DNA of 30,232 nucleotides from CAYNTH01 sp964427055 (GCA_964427055.1 CAYRSQ010000005.1:1-30232), one strand, 5' to 3'. Shown: positions 1 to 7,827, counted from the stretch's first letter. Numbers and translations: made by a program. The notes: generated by a model from the letters alone, not told the origin.

Positions 1-24
1 ATGGAGAGCGGTTGAGGTGATTCT

Positions 25-570
25 TTGGAAGGGAAGATAAAATATTTTGAAACCTGTGGGAAGGAGAACACAGAAGAATCTCTGCGTATAGCTAAGGAAT
101 ACGTCGACAAGAACTCAATAAAAAAAATAGTAGTCGCTTCCACCACAGGATACACTGCAGAAATTGCTTCGAAAATTTTCAAGCCCGAAATGTTGGCAGT
201 GGTGACACATGTTCACGGATTCAGGGAAGGCAATTCGGCAGAGTTCCCGGAAAATCTGAGGAACACGCTTGAATCGAAAGGTATCAAAGTGATAACGTCT
301 GCGCACGGTTTCGGCGGAGTCAACTCCCTGTCGAAAGATTCAATAGGGTCAATAATCGCAAACACATTGAGGACGTTCTCGCAGGGAATGAAAGTATGCA
401 TGGAGATAGCGTCACAAGCGGCTGATTCCGGAATCGCCAGGACGGACGAGGATATGATAGCAATAGCCGGCACCGGAAGGGGCGCTGACACCGTGATGGT
501 GATAAGGCCTGCCATATCGAGGAAATTTTTCGAGTGCAAAGTCAGAAAGATACTTGCGATGCCCGAGTAG
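25..570 (+). CDS. Pyruvate kinase C-terminal-like (alpha/beta domain) protein
   Basis: The 181-residue product resembles the stand-alone form of the pyruvate kinase C-terminal alpha/beta domain found in many archaea; it lacks the catalytic barrel of real pyruvate kinase. Visible features are the segment VVASTTGYTAEIASKIF (about residues 36-52) and the C-terminal GTGRGADTVMVIRPA (about 149-163), both typical of that fold. Its biochemical role is not established. I chose the TTG at 25 because a strong Shine-Dalgarno, GAGGTGAT, sits at 14-21 and no ATG lies nearby in frame. An upstream gene may end at the TGA at 13-15, which would make it the second gene of an operon entering from outside the window. 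Confidence 0.75.
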   Translation: MEGKIKYFETCGKENTEESLRIAKEYVDKNSIKKIVVASTTGYTAEIASKIFKPEMLAVVTHVHGFREGNSAEFPENLRNTLESKGIKVITSAHGFGGVNSLSKDSIGSIIANTLRTFSQGMKVCMEIASQAADSGIARTDEDMIAIAGTGRGADTVMVIRPAISRKFFECKVRKILAMPE

Positions 571-581
571 GATACTGAAAA

Positions 582-590
582 TTTTAAATA
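582..590 (+). promoter_or_regulatory. TATA box of tRNA-Gly(UCC)
   Basis: TTTTAAATA is centred about 34 nt before the tRNA 5' end, which would give a start site near 612 and a short 5' leader for RNase P. It is the only AT-rich box in the short gap after the preceding gene. Confidence 0.55.
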
Positions 591-619
591 CGGAACACCA
601 TAGAGATAGTTATACAAGA

Positions 620-693
620 GCGGTTGTGGTCTAACCTGGTCATGACACGAGCCTTCCAAGCTCGCTGTACGGGTTCAAATCCCGTCAGCCGCA
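620..693 (+). tRNA. tRNA-Gly (anticodon UCC)
   Basis: This is a 74-nt cloverleaf. The acceptor stem GCGGTTG/CAGCCGC has one G-U pair, the anticodon stem CGAGC/GCTCG encloses the loop CTTCCAA (anticodon TCC), and the T-arm is CGGG-TTCAAAT-CCCG. The discriminator base is A. No intron and no encoded CCA are present. It is nearly a duplicate of the tRNA-Gly(CCC) at 13025. Confidence 0.97.
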
Positions 694-725
694 TAATTTT
701 TATTTCTTCGTATCATATTCTTAGC

Positions 726-1490
726 ATGATGAATGGCTTAGAGTCCCTCATGTATGAGAAATCTCTCATTACTCTGGACAACGAGAACACCATGTTCAAG
801 AGGAGGTACGTGCTCAGGTTCGGACTCTGGAAGGCGGTGAAGCACCTGTGGAGCACCGGCAGATGGGAAAGGCTGGACAACATCATCGACCTTTATAGGA
901 ACTACAAAAATGACAACAGCGAGGAAGTGACCAACCTACTGATGAAAGTCGCAAGGGGGATGGATGCGTCGGAGGTGAATGACTTCGGGATGGGTCTGGG
1001 AAAAAATATCAGGAGGACTGCTATATATTTCCTGGAAAGGTACGACGACAGGAAACGAACCCTTCTTACACGAGATCCTTACATGATTGCCCGGCACACA
1101 CTGTCTGCCATGGAAGACATAGGGATTCCGTTCCACGAATATGTGACGAGCGACGCCGTTGTCGAGGATGGCAGGATCACAGGTGAACTCGGCCTGCGTG
1201 TTTCAGACGGCGTCAGAGGGAAGCTGGGGACCGTCAGCGAGCATTACAACCCTCCAAGAACATCCGAAGACAAGTTATGGTGGTATGAGTTCCTGGTCGA
1301 AGACGTGTTCAGGATAGGGTATGACGAGGCGTTGTACGTGCATGACAACGGAAAGCACGAACAGGACATAATCAAGAAGCACAGCAGGAACCAGATATCG
1401 ATGAACGACCTGGACGTCCTCATGAAACCTTACATGCCAAGCCGCATCGATGACATCAAATACGCCTCTAGATATTTCAGCCGACTGTAA
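726..1490 (+). CDS. Divergent HAD-superfamily-like protein, function unknown
   Basis: The product is about 254 residues. Motifs suggest a phosphoserine-phosphatase-like HAD fold. An LITLDNENT segment near residue 15-23 fits motif I but has D-x-E where active phosphatases have D-x-D. LLTRDPYM (about 118-125) fits motif II, a lysine in VRGK could be motif III, and YVHDNGKHEQD near the C-terminus loosely fits motif IV. With the second aspartate replaced, phosphatase activity is doubtful; this is inference from motif spacing. Two tandem ATGs (726, 729) are possible starts. The reading frame stays open upstream into the tRNA, but that part would be noncoding. Its neighbours give no functional clue. 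Confidence 0.6.
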   Translation: MMNGLESLMYEKSLITLDNENTMFKRRYVLRFGLWKAVKHLWSTGRWERLDNIIDLYRNYKNDNSEEVTNLLMKVARGMDASEVNDFGMGLGKNIRRTAIYFLERYDDRKRTLLTRDPYMIARHTLSAMEDIGIPFHEYVTSDAVVEDGRITGELGLRVSDGVRGKLGTVSEHYNPPRTSEDKLWWYEFLVEDVFRIGYDEALYVHDNGKHEQDIIKKHSRNQISMNDLDVLMKPYMPSRIDDIKYASRYFSRL

Positions 1491-1505
1491 ACAGGAATCA
1501 ATCAA

Positions 1506-1535
1506 ACTTTTAAAGCTTTTAAGTCAAAATATACC
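1506..1535 (+). promoter_or_regulatory. Promoter region of the uS8-eL14 operon
   Basis: Three AT-rich boxes lie in tandem here (TTTTAAAG at 1507, TTTTAAG near 1516, AAATATACC near 1527). The last would place the start site near 1553-1560, leaving a leader of about 45 nt before the uS8 ATG. Which box is used cannot be decided from sequence. Confidence 0.4.
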
Positions 1536-1550
1536 TTTACATATAGAAGT

Positions 1551-1568
1551 ATGCAATGCGCATTACAT
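1551..1568. promoter_or_regulatory. Inverted repeat at predicted operon start, possible operator
   Basis: An 18-bp inverted repeat has a perfect core AATGCGCATT (1555-1564) and flanking ATG/CAT arms, with one mismatched pair (C1554 opposite A1565). It falls at the predicted transcription start of the ribosomal protein operon, where a dimeric repressor could act. No regulator is identified. Confidence 0.35.
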
Positions 1569-1599
1569 CTGTAAAAATAACCAAATTGGTGTTGAAACG

Positions 1600-1986
1600 A
1601 TGTTACATGACCCGTTGGCCGACATGATGTCGACCATAAAGAATGCGGAAAGGATAGGAAAGGATAGCTGTACTACCAGATCGTCTAATCTGATCAAGGC
1701 TATTTTGGAGATAATGCAAAAGCACGGATACGTTGGAGCTTTTGAGTTTATAGACGACGGAAGAAGCGGGAAGTTCCAAATCGATCTCAAGGGTAAGATT
1801 GTAGATTGTAACGTAATTAAACCCAGATACTCTGTATCTGCAAAGGAGTTCGAGAAATGGGAGAAGAGATACCTCCCCGCCCGTGATTTCGGGATCCTAG
1901 TTCTTTCCACACCTAAGGGAGTCATGGAACACAACGAGGCCAAGAAAATGAAAATCGGGGGAAAACTGATAGCGTACATTTATTAA
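1600..1986 (+). CDS. rps8: Small subunit ribosomal protein uS8
   Basis: A 128-residue protein of normal family length that binds the central domain of 16S rRNA and helps organise the platform of the small subunit. The N-terminus MLHDPLADMMSTIKNAE and the C-terminal pattern GILVLSTPKGVMEHNEA are diagnostic. The start at 1600 is set by family alignment and a GGTGTTGA leader at 1588-1595; the frame is open further upstream but that part is not conserved. In most euryarchaea uS8 follows uS14 inside the spc operon. Here it is preceded by an unrelated gene and its own promoter region, so it heads this transcription unit. Confidence 0.96.
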   Translation: MLHDPLADMMSTIKNAERIGKDSCTTRSSNLIKAILEIMQKHGYVGAFEFIDDGRSGKFQIDLKGKIVDCNVIKPRYSVSAKEFEKWEKRYLPARDFGILVLSTPKGVMEHNEAKKMKIGGKLIAYIY

Positions 1987-2052
1987 AATGTTTTACGCTC
2001 TAAATTAGTGTATACCCGATTAAGCTCGACCAAACCATGAAAAAAGGTGTGA

Positions 2053-2598
2053 ATGATGTACGAAAAGCAGATAGAAATACCGGAAGGCGTACAAGTGGAA
2101 GTGAACGGGTATGAGATATCCGTCACCGGTAGCAGGGGTCCGCTGAAGAGGAAGCTCACCGGAATGTTCGGCATAAAAATGTTCAAGGACGGAAACGTCG
2201 TCAAGGTATCTTCTGACTCCGACGAGAGGAAGCAGAGATCGTGCGTCGGGACTGTCATAGCCCACCTGAGGAACATGATGAAAGGCGTGACTGAAGGATA
2301 CACCGCGAAAGTGAAGGTCGTATACAGCCACTTCCCGATAACGGTAAAGGTGGACGAACAGAACAGAAGAATACTTATACAGAACTTCATCGGTGAAAAG
2401 CTCCCGAGGATTGCAAAAATATCAGGGGACAACACAAAGGTCGAGGTCGACGGTGCCGATATAACCATAACGGGCATCGACATAGAGGCGGTCGGACAGA
2501 CGGCTGCGAACATGGAGATGGCCACGAAGGTAAGGGAACATGACAGGAAAGTGTTTCAGGACGGGGCATACATCGTGGATAAACCAGCAGGAAAATGA
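2053..2598 (+). CDS. rpl6: Large subunit ribosomal protein uL6
   Basis: This 181-residue protein carries the two repeated uL6 folds. It binds 23S rRNA near the sarcin-ricin loop and the base of the L7/L12 stalk. The N-terminal IEIPEGVQVEVNGYEISVTG and the second-domain DITITGIDIEAVGQTAA are characteristic. Two tandem ATGs (2053 and 2056) follow a GGTGTGA leader, so the start is uncertain by one codon. A gap of 66 nt separates it from uS8, the largest within the ribosomal part of this operon, and contains no obvious terminator. Confidence 0.95.
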   Translation: MMYEKQIEIPEGVQVEVNGYEISVTGSRGPLKRKLTGMFGIKMFKDGNVVKVSSDSDERKQRSCVGTVIAHLRNMMKGVTEGYTAKVKVVYSHFPITVKVDEQNRRILIQNFIGEKLPRIAKISGDNTKVEVDGADITITGIDIEAVGQTAANMEMATKVREHDRKVFQDGAYIVDKPAGK

Positions 2599-2608
2599 GG
2601 TGTGAAAA

Positions 2609-2938
2609 ATGTCTGAGAAGAAGTTCAAACAAGAGAACGTTCACTCTTATGATAGACTGAAGAAGAAATGGAAAAAACCTAGGGGAAGCCAAAGCAAGAC
2701 CAGGAAGGCGTTGAAGGGCAAACCGGAGATGCCGAAGGTCGGCATGAAGGTATCGAGGGCTTGGAGAGGGAAACACCCCTCAGGCAAGTATGAGTTCTTC
2801 GTCAGGAACCTTCACGACCTAAATAGGGTGAACGAGAAGACGGAGTCGATAAGGATATCGGCCGCTGTCGGTGAGAAGAAGAAAGAGGAGATAATCAAAA
2901 AGGCCAAGGAAATGAACTTGGAGATATTGAACCCATGA
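2609..2938 (+). CDS. rpl32e: Large subunit ribosomal protein eL32
   Basis: This 109-residue protein belongs to a family found only in archaea and eukaryotes. It is basic in its first half, with WKKPRGSQSKTRKALKG and GWRxKHPSG-like segments (here WRGKHPSGKYE), followed by the conserved VRNLHDLNRV stretch. It acts as a structural 23S rRNA-binding protein. The start at 2609 follows GAGGTGTGA at 2598-2606, overlapping the uL6 stop, which points to translational coupling. The position between uL6 and eL19 is the standard euryarchaeal order. Confidence 0.95.
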   Translation: MSEKKFKQENVHSYDRLKKKWKKPRGSQSKTRKALKGKPEMPKVGMKVSRAWRGKHPSGKYEFFVRNLHDLNRVNEKTESIRISAAVGEKKKEEIIKKAKEMNLEILNP

Positions 2939-2951
2939 TTGGTGCTGAAAT

Positions 2952-3404
2952 ATGACTAAACTGAATCTGCAGAAGAAGCTCGCGGCTGCGATAATGAAAG
3001 TCGGCCAGTCGAGGGTGTGGATAAACCCCGACAAAGAGAAGCAGAAGGAGCTACAATCAGCCATAACAAGAGCGGATGTGAAGAAGTTCATCAGCAAGGG
3101 CGACGTGAAGGTGAAACCGGAAAAGGTCAAAAAACCCAAGACCGCCAAGGAGAAAAAAAGGAGGAGGAAAGGACCCGGAAGCAGAAAAGGGTCGAAGTAC
3201 GCCAGGCTTCCGAGCAAGAGGAGATGGATGAACACTGTGAGACCGCTAAGGAGGATGCTGAAGGATCTGAAAGACGAAGGAAAACTAGAGAACGTGACAT
3301 ATAGGAAATTATACATGCTCGTGAAAGGAGGACAGTTCAGAAGCCGCTCGCACATGAGGATATACATGGAGCAACACAACATGCTAAAGAAGGAAGAGAA
3401 GTGA
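2952..3404 (+). CDS. rpl19e: Large subunit ribosomal protein eL19
   Basis: A 150-residue, strongly basic protein with the family signature LNLQKKLAAAIMKVGQSRVWINP at its N-terminus and a central run RRRKGPGSRKGSKYAR. The long C-terminal helix (TYRKLYMLVKGGQFRSRSH) reaches toward the small subunit in known archaeal ribosomes. A GGTGCTGA leader lies at 2941-2948 and the next gene begins 4 nt after its stop, so it is part of the tight operon. Confidence 0.95.
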   Translation: MTKLNLQKKLAAAIMKVGQSRVWINPDKEKQKELQSAITRADVKKFISKGDVKVKPEKVKKPKTAKEKKRRRKGPGSRKGSKYARLPSKRRWMNTVRPLRRMLKDLKDEGKLENVTYRKLYMLVKGGQFRSRSHMRIYMEQHNMLKKEEK

Positions 3405-3408
3405 TTTG

Positions 3409-3936
3409 ATGCCGAAGAAACTAAAACCTACAAGGAAGATGCAGTTCAGAAGAAGGTTGGAAGGAAAGACCGATTACAAGAAAAGACTGTCATTGCTGAA
3501 ATCCGGCAGGCCTAGGCTTGTGGTTAGAAAGAGCCTCAACTACATAAGGGCTCAGATAGTCGAATACGAGAAAGGTGGCGACAAGACAATCGCAAGCGCG
3601 TATTCCGGCGACCTGAAAAAACTTGGATGGACTCATCCGTGCGACAACACGCCTGCGGCGTACCTGACAGGGATGATGCTGGCCAAAGAGGCAAAAGAGA
3701 AGAAGATAGACAATATTATTTTGGATATGGGATTGTATACATCGACAAAGGGATCCAGAATATATGCAGTTGTAAAAGGCATGGCCGATTCAGGAGTGTC
3801 CATCCCTCACGACGAGGAGATGATGCCATCCGACGAGAGGATAAGGGGCGACCATATCGCTTCGCACAATGAAAATTCGAAGGACATACAGAAGAAATTC
3901 AACGAGGTCAAAAACAAGCTAGAAAAGGGTGAATAA
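3409..3936 (+). CDS. rpl18: Large subunit ribosomal protein uL18 (5S rRNA-binding)
   Basis: This 175-residue product is the archaeal uL18 that, with uL5, anchors 5S rRNA to the large subunit. The segments KTDYKKRLSLLKSGRPRLVVRKS and DNTPAAYLTGMMLAKEA are family hallmarks. The frame also offers a TTG at 3406, but the ATG at 3409 gives the conserved MPKKLKPTRK start. The gene abuts eL19 and its own stop is 1 nt from the uS5 start. In archaea it normally follows eL19, as here. Confidence 0.95.
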   Translation: MPKKLKPTRKMQFRRRLEGKTDYKKRLSLLKSGRPRLVVRKSLNYIRAQIVEYEKGGDKTIASAYSGDLKKLGWTHPCDNTPAAYLTGMMLAKEAKEKKIDNIILDMGLYTSTKGSRIYAVVKGMADSGVSIPHDEEMMPSDERIRGDHIASHNENSKDIQKKFNEVKNKLEKGE

Positions 3937-3937
3937 T

Positions 3938-4888
3938 ATGTCGGACGAGTTGGAAAAACAGAAAAGGGAAGAAAAACTGGAGACTGACAAGGAAATGAAA
4001 GAAGATGAAATTATAAAGGAACAGAATGTTCCGGAAGAGACTCCCGACGAGGTCAAAAGGATCGAAGAGAAGGCGCAGGCTGAGGGTGAGAAAGTCACGA
4101 AACCAAAAGACGAAGAGAAAGAAGGGCAGGCCGAGAATGCGGAAGAGAAAGCGAAGGAAGCCGAAACCAAAGAGGCCGACTCCAAAAGGGAATTCAAAGC
4201 AAGGAGAAGATCCGGATACCAGCCAGAAGTGGGTTCCGAATCAGAGATATTGAGAAAATGGCAACCGAAGACCGAACTGGGTAAAGCTGTGCTTTCAGGC
4301 CAGATCACGAGTATGGACGAGGTATTCGAATCCGGTAAAAAAATTATGGAGCCCGAGATAGCTGACAAGCTTATCCCAGACATGAAGAGCGAACTGATAC
4401 TTATAGGCGGAAGGCGCGGGAAAGGAGGAGGAATAAAGAGGATACCCGTGCAGATAACGGCGACCATGCACAGGTCCGGAAGGAGATTCAAATACAATGC
4501 ATTTGCCGTAGTGGGAGATGAGAACGGACTGGTCGGATTCGGCAAAGGGTCATCCAAAGAGACGAGATTGGCTATAGAGAAGGCCGTGAACAAGGCGAAA
4601 ATGAACATGATAAGAGTGAAGAGAGGATGCGGTAGCTGGGAATGCGGATGCGGAGGAGACCATAGCATACCTTATAAGACCGAAGGCAGTTCGGGAAGCG
4701 TGAGAGTTGTACTTATGCCTGCGCCCAAAGGATTGGGTCTTGTCTCGGACGACGAGTCAAAGAAATTCCTAAAACTCGCAGGTATCAAAGATGTATGGGT
4801 GAAGACCTACGGGAACACTTCGATGAGGATAAACCTGATAACAGCCCTTTTCGATGCCCTGAAAGGACTCTATGAATACGACAGGTGA
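3938..4888 (+). CDS. rps5: Small subunit ribosomal protein uS5 with long acidic/basic N-terminal extension
   Basis: The conserved uS5 body begins near residue 100 (WQPKTELGKAVLSGQITSMDEVF) and includes the RNA-binding domain ELILIGGRRGKGGGIKR and the C-terminal S5 fold with GFGKGSSKETRLAIEKAVNKAK. uS5 lines the mRNA entry region and contributes to decoding accuracy. With 316 residues it is much longer than the roughly 200-230 usual in archaea. The extra first ~95 residues are low-complexity, rich in E and K, and probably disordered or coiled-coil. I chose ATG 3938, 1 nt after uL18, because AAAGGGTGA at 3924-3932 is a good leader. The extension has no start signal that would exclude it. Confidence 0.94.
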   Translation: MSDELEKQKREEKLETDKEMKEDEIIKEQNVPEETPDEVKRIEEKAQAEGEKVTKPKDEEKEGQAENAEEKAKEAETKEADSKREFKARRRSGYQPEVGSESEILRKWQPKTELGKAVLSGQITSMDEVFESGKKIMEPEIADKLIPDMKSELILIGGRRGKGGGIKRIPVQITATMHRSGRRFKYNAFAVVGDENGLVGFGKGSSKETRLAIEKAVNKAKMNMIRVKRGCGSWECGCGGDHSIPYKTEGSSGSVRVVLMPAPKGLGLVSDDESKKFLKLAGIKDVWVKTYGNTSMRINLITALFDALKGLYEYDR

Positions 4889-4890
4889 AT

Positions 4891-5349
4891 ATGATGTTGG
4901 CGGTTATTAGAATAAGAGGAAATGTCGGCAGGAGACAGGACTTGAAAGACGCCCTTGACATAATGGGACTTTCGAAACCGAACACTTGCGTGATAATTCC
5001 AGATTCTCCGGAATCTAAAGGAATAGTGAAGAAAGTTAAGGACAGTGTCAGTTTCGGAAAGATAGACGTAGACACTCTCACCAAGATACTGAGGAAAAGA
5101 GGGAGACTGGAAGGAAACAGAAGGCTCACCGACGAAACAGTGAAAGAGACGGGATACGACACCATAGAGAAACTGTCGATGGATCTGTTCGAAAGGAAGG
5201 TCAAAATCAGGAACGTACCCAAACTGAAGCCGGTATTCAGGTTTTCGCCCCCGTCTAAAGGATTCAAATCCGTTAAACAGAACCACCCGAGAGGCGACCT
5301 AGGAAACAAAGGAGCGTCAATAATAGGGCTGATTGAGAGGATGATTTAG
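4891..5349 (+). CDS. rpl30: Large subunit ribosomal protein uL30
   Basis: The product is 152 residues, the long archaeal/eukaryotic form (the bacterial protein is about 60). The N-terminal MLAVIRIRGNVGRRQDLKDAL and the motif NTCVIIPDSPESKGIVKKVKD are typical. ATGs at 4891 and 4894 follow an AGGTGA leader; a GTG at 4885 overlaps the uS5 stop and is less likely. Its stop is immediately followed by the uL15 ATG, so the two are translated as a coupled pair. Confidence 0.95.
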   Translation: MMLAVIRIRGNVGRRQDLKDALDIMGLSKPNTCVIIPDSPESKGIVKKVKDSVSFGKIDVDTLTKILRKRGRLEGNRRLTDETVKETGYDTIEKLSMDLFERKVKIRNVPKLKPVFRFSPPSKGFKSVKQNHPRGDLGNKGASIIGLIERMI

Positions 5350-5802
5350 ATGGTTATAAGGAAGAAGAAGAAAGTCTTGAAATTCAGGGGACAGAGGTCA
5401 TACGGATATGGTTCCCACAAAAGCCACAGGGGTGGGGGAAGCAGAGGAGGAAGAGGAAACGCTGGCATGCATAAACACAAATGGAGCTATACCGTGAAAT
5501 ACCTGCCCGACAAATATGGCAAGAGAGGATTCGAACCTGTGGACAGGAAGCACATTGACACCGTCAACGTGAGCGGACTCGAGAAGCTAGCCGACGGCAG
5601 GAAAGAACTGAACTTATGGGAATTGGGAATAGAGAAGGTCCTCGGGAAAGGGAGGATAGATGTCCCAATAGAGGTCATGGCCAGATCTTTCTCCAAAAAG
5701 GCAACAGAGAAGATAGAGGCCGCGGGTGGGAAGGTTGTAGTTTTTGGCAAACCTGAAGAGGCTGAGGAATCCACAGAGGAACTGTCCGAAGAGGACAACT
5801 AG
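5350..5802 (+). CDS. rpl15: Large subunit ribosomal protein uL15
   Basis: A 150-residue protein with the glycine/arginine/histidine-rich N-terminal tail of uL15 (GYGSHKSHRGGGSRGGRGNAG) that threads into 23S rRNA, and the C-terminal globular part (GLEKLADGRKELNLWELG). The final ~15 residues are acidic and variable. It begins directly at the uL30 stop. It is the last ribosomal gene before SecY, which is the universal order, and a hairpin separates it from secY. Confidence 0.95.
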   Translation: MVIRKKKKVLKFRGQRSYGYGSHKSHRGGGSRGGRGNAGMHKHKWSYTVKYLPDKYGKRGFEPVDRKHIDTVNVSGLEKLADGRKELNLWELGIEKVLGKGRIDVPIEVMARSFSKKATEKIEAAGGKVVVFGKPEEAEESTEELSEEDN

Positions 5803-5829
5803 GAAAGAACGGCATAAAGGTCGTCTTTC
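5803..5829 (+). promoter_or_regulatory. Hairpin between uL15 and secY
   Basis: GAAAGAACG (5803-5811) pairs with CGTCTTTC (5822-5829) with one bulged A and a 10-nt loop, giving an 8-bp stem starting 1 nt after the uL15 stop. It could modulate readthrough or mRNA stability between ribosomal protein genes and secY. There is no following T-run, so it is not a typical archaeal terminator. Confidence 0.4.
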
Positions 5830-5852
5830 AAAAACGATAACGGAAGATCAAA

Positions 5853-7283
5853 ATGGGATTTACATTTGACATAGGAAAAATCGTCGAGTACATACCAGCC
5901 GTCGAGAAACCCACATACAAGCAGACTGTCAACACAAGGCTGAGATGGACGGGAATCGCGCTGACACTATACTTCATTCTTTCGTCAATAACAGCCTACG
6001 GAGTCATAAGCTCAAATTTCGAGCAGTACAGGTTCTTTGAAATAGTTTTGGGGTCCAAGTTCGGCAGCCTTATGACACTAGGTGTCGGACCTTTGGTCAC
6101 GGGCGGAATATTGTTGCAGTTGTTGGTCGGTTCGAAGATACTCGACTGGGATACGACCACCGAGGAAGGGAGGAGGAAATTCCAGACGTGGAACAAGTTC
6201 CTGTCCGTTGTACTCTGTTTTGTCGAGGCCGCTGCGTTCGTCCTCGCTGGAGCGATACCCATACAGGGAGGATCGTTGATAGGTCTTTTTGTCATCCTGC
6301 AATTGGCCGGAGGAGCCATTATAGTAATTCTGCTCGATGAAATAGTACAGAAATGGGGATTCGGATCTGGAATCAGCCTATTCATAGCGGCTGGGGTCGG
6401 TAGCCAGATACTGATAAGGACTTTGTCGCCTTTCACGACCACCTGCATACCCGGAAACATACTGTCTTGCATCCCAGGATCGGCGAACCCGCCAAGTGGA
6501 CTGTTCTGGAACTTTTTGATAAATGTATTCTCCAACAACCCACAACTCGCACTTTCTGCTGCTCTGCCCTTGCTTTCGACAGGAGCGATATTCCTACTGG
6601 TGGTGTACGTGCAGAATATAAGGGTGGAGATACCGATATCCTTCTCGAACGTGAGGGGATTCGGAAGGAGCTGGCCTTTGAAGTTGCTATACACGAGCAA
6701 CATACCAGTCATACTCACAATGGCAGTAGTCGCAAACCTCCAGCTGATGGCCAGGTTCGGGGCAACCACTGACCCACTTGGGATGACATGCGGGATGCTC
6801 GGATGTTTCGACGTACAGGGTAACCCTATGAGCGGCATTATATACTACATCACGGCTCCCAAAGGGATAATAGGGGAACTACTTATGAATGCATCATCCG
6901 CGTCCGAAGTGATAAGGGCTGGGACATACACGCTCTTCATATCGATATTTGCAATGATATTCTCCATGTTCTGGATTACGACTTCCGGTATGGACGCCGA
7001 ATCCGTGGCAAATCAGATAGAATCAGCAGGGTTGCAAATCCCGGGATACAGAAGGCACAGCAGGGTGATGGAAAGCGTGCTTAACAGGTACATACCGTAC
7101 CTTGCGGTCTTGGGAGGATTGGCTGTCGGTCTTCTGGCCGCGTTTGCTGACTTCCTGGGTGCACTTGGTACAGGTACAGGAATGCTTTTGACTGTTATGA
7201 TCGTCTATAATTATTACGAGGAATTGAAATCACAAAGACTGGATGAGGCCCATCCGTTTGTGAGAAAGTTGTTTGGACAGTGA
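5853..7283 (+). CDS. secY: Protein translocase subunit SecY (Sec61 alpha)
   Basis: This 476-residue polytopic membrane protein is the channel subunit of the Sec translocon. Visible signatures are the first transmembrane segment (TGIALTLYFILSSITAYGV), the second-helix GVGPLVTGGILLQLL, GFGSGISLFIAAGVG, and the C-terminal EELKSQRLDEAHPFVRKLFG tail. The extended loop between about residues 195 and 215 contains two cysteines (FTTTCIPGNILSC), and another Cys pair lies near 308-315, possibly disulfide-forming outside the cell; that is inference. In many archaea adk follows secY; here the next gene is the DUF106 membrane protein 4 nt downstream. Confidence 0.97.
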   Translation: MGFTFDIGKIVEYIPAVEKPTYKQTVNTRLRWTGIALTLYFILSSITAYGVISSNFEQYRFFEIVLGSKFGSLMTLGVGPLVTGGILLQLLVGSKILDWDTTTEEGRRKFQTWNKFLSVVLCFVEAAAFVLAGAIPIQGGSLIGLFVILQLAGGAIIVILLDEIVQKWGFGSGISLFIAAGVGSQILIRTLSPFTTTCIPGNILSCIPGSANPPSGLFWNFLINVFSNNPQLALSAALPLLSTGAIFLLVVYVQNIRVEIPISFSNVRGFGRSWPLKLLYTSNIPVILTMAVVANLQLMARFGATTDPLGMTCGMLGCFDVQGNPMSGIIYYITAPKGIIGELLMNASSASEVIRAGTYTLFISIFAMIFSMFWITTSGMDAESVANQIESAGLQIPGYRRHSRVMESVLNRYIPYLAVLGGLAVGLLAAFADFLGALGTGTGMLLTVMIVYNYYEELKSQRLDEAHPFVRKLFGQ

Positions 7284-7287
7284 TTGG

Positions 7288-7776
7288 ATGTTTGAGGGGA
7301 TAACCGGAATGGTGTCAGGAACACTGAGCATTACACTAGCCCCGCTGCTGGCGTTGGGACCGACCGTCTCACTGTTCGTAGTGGCCAGCGTGCTGACCAT
7401 CATAATGACTGGCGTGAACAGGATAGTCACCGGCGACGAGAAATATAGAAAACTCAGAAAGGAGATGAAAGAAATACAGGAGAAGATGAAAGAATCCAGG
7501 AAGAAGGGTGCCAGTGATGAGGCCGACAAACTACTGACTAGGATGATGGAGATGAACGGGGAATTCATGAAATACAGCTACAAGAACCTGTTCGTGTCAA
7601 TCATAATACTGTCGATGCTGCTTCCGTGGATGAGGGCCGAATACACTGGGATGACGGTCGCGACCGTGCCGTTCAGTCTTCCATTGGTAGGAAGTGAGCT
7701 CAGCTGGATATATTGGTATTTCCTAGTCTCATTCACAATGGGGTGGGTTATAAGGAAGGTTCTGGGTTTCGACTGA
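7288..7776 (+). CDS. EMC3/TMCO1-like (DUF106) membrane protein, Oxa1-superfamily insertase candidate
   Basis: The 162-residue product has the layout of the archaeal DUF106 family, which is related to YidC/Oxa1/Get1/EMC3. An N-terminal hydrophobic segment (about 22-44) is followed by a charged coiled-coil (KYRKLRKEMKEIQEKMKESRKKG) and two C-terminal membrane segments. It probably inserts membrane proteins alongside the Sec translocon. The start at ATG 7288 is 4 nt after secY; an in-frame TTG at 7273 overlapping secY is an alternative. This secY-DUF106-eL34 order is conserved in archaea, usually with adk between the first two. Confidence 0.85.
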   Translation: MFEGITGMVSGTLSITLAPLLALGPTVSLFVVASVLTIIMTGVNRIVTGDEKYRKLRKEMKEIQEKMKESRKKGASDEADKLLTRMMEMNGEFMKYSYKNLFVSIIILSMLLPWMRAEYTGMTVATVPFSLPLVGSELSWIYWYFLVSFTMGWVIRKVLGFD

Positions 7777-7782
7777 CGACCC

Positions 7783-7808
7783 TTTTATAAACATGTTTCC
7801 ATATATAG
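7783..7808 (+). promoter_or_regulatory. Internal promoter before eL34
   Basis: TTTTATAA at 7783-7790 would give a start site near 7813, 15 nt before the eL34 ATG and just upstream of its GGTGG leader at 7819. A second AT-rich box, ATATATAG, begins at 7801. It suggests that eL34-eL14 can be transcribed separately from secY. Confidence 0.5.
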
Positions 7809-7827
7809 TTTTGATATCGGTGGTCAT

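Noticed and set aside
1..15. Possible C-terminal end of an upstream gene (…SG stop)
   Set aside because: Only five codons are visible and the frame cannot be established, so no feature is claimed.
3919..4668. 249-codon open frame antisense to uS5
   Set aside because: It is a serine-rich shadow of the E/K-rich uS5 extension, with no start signal or recognisable domain.
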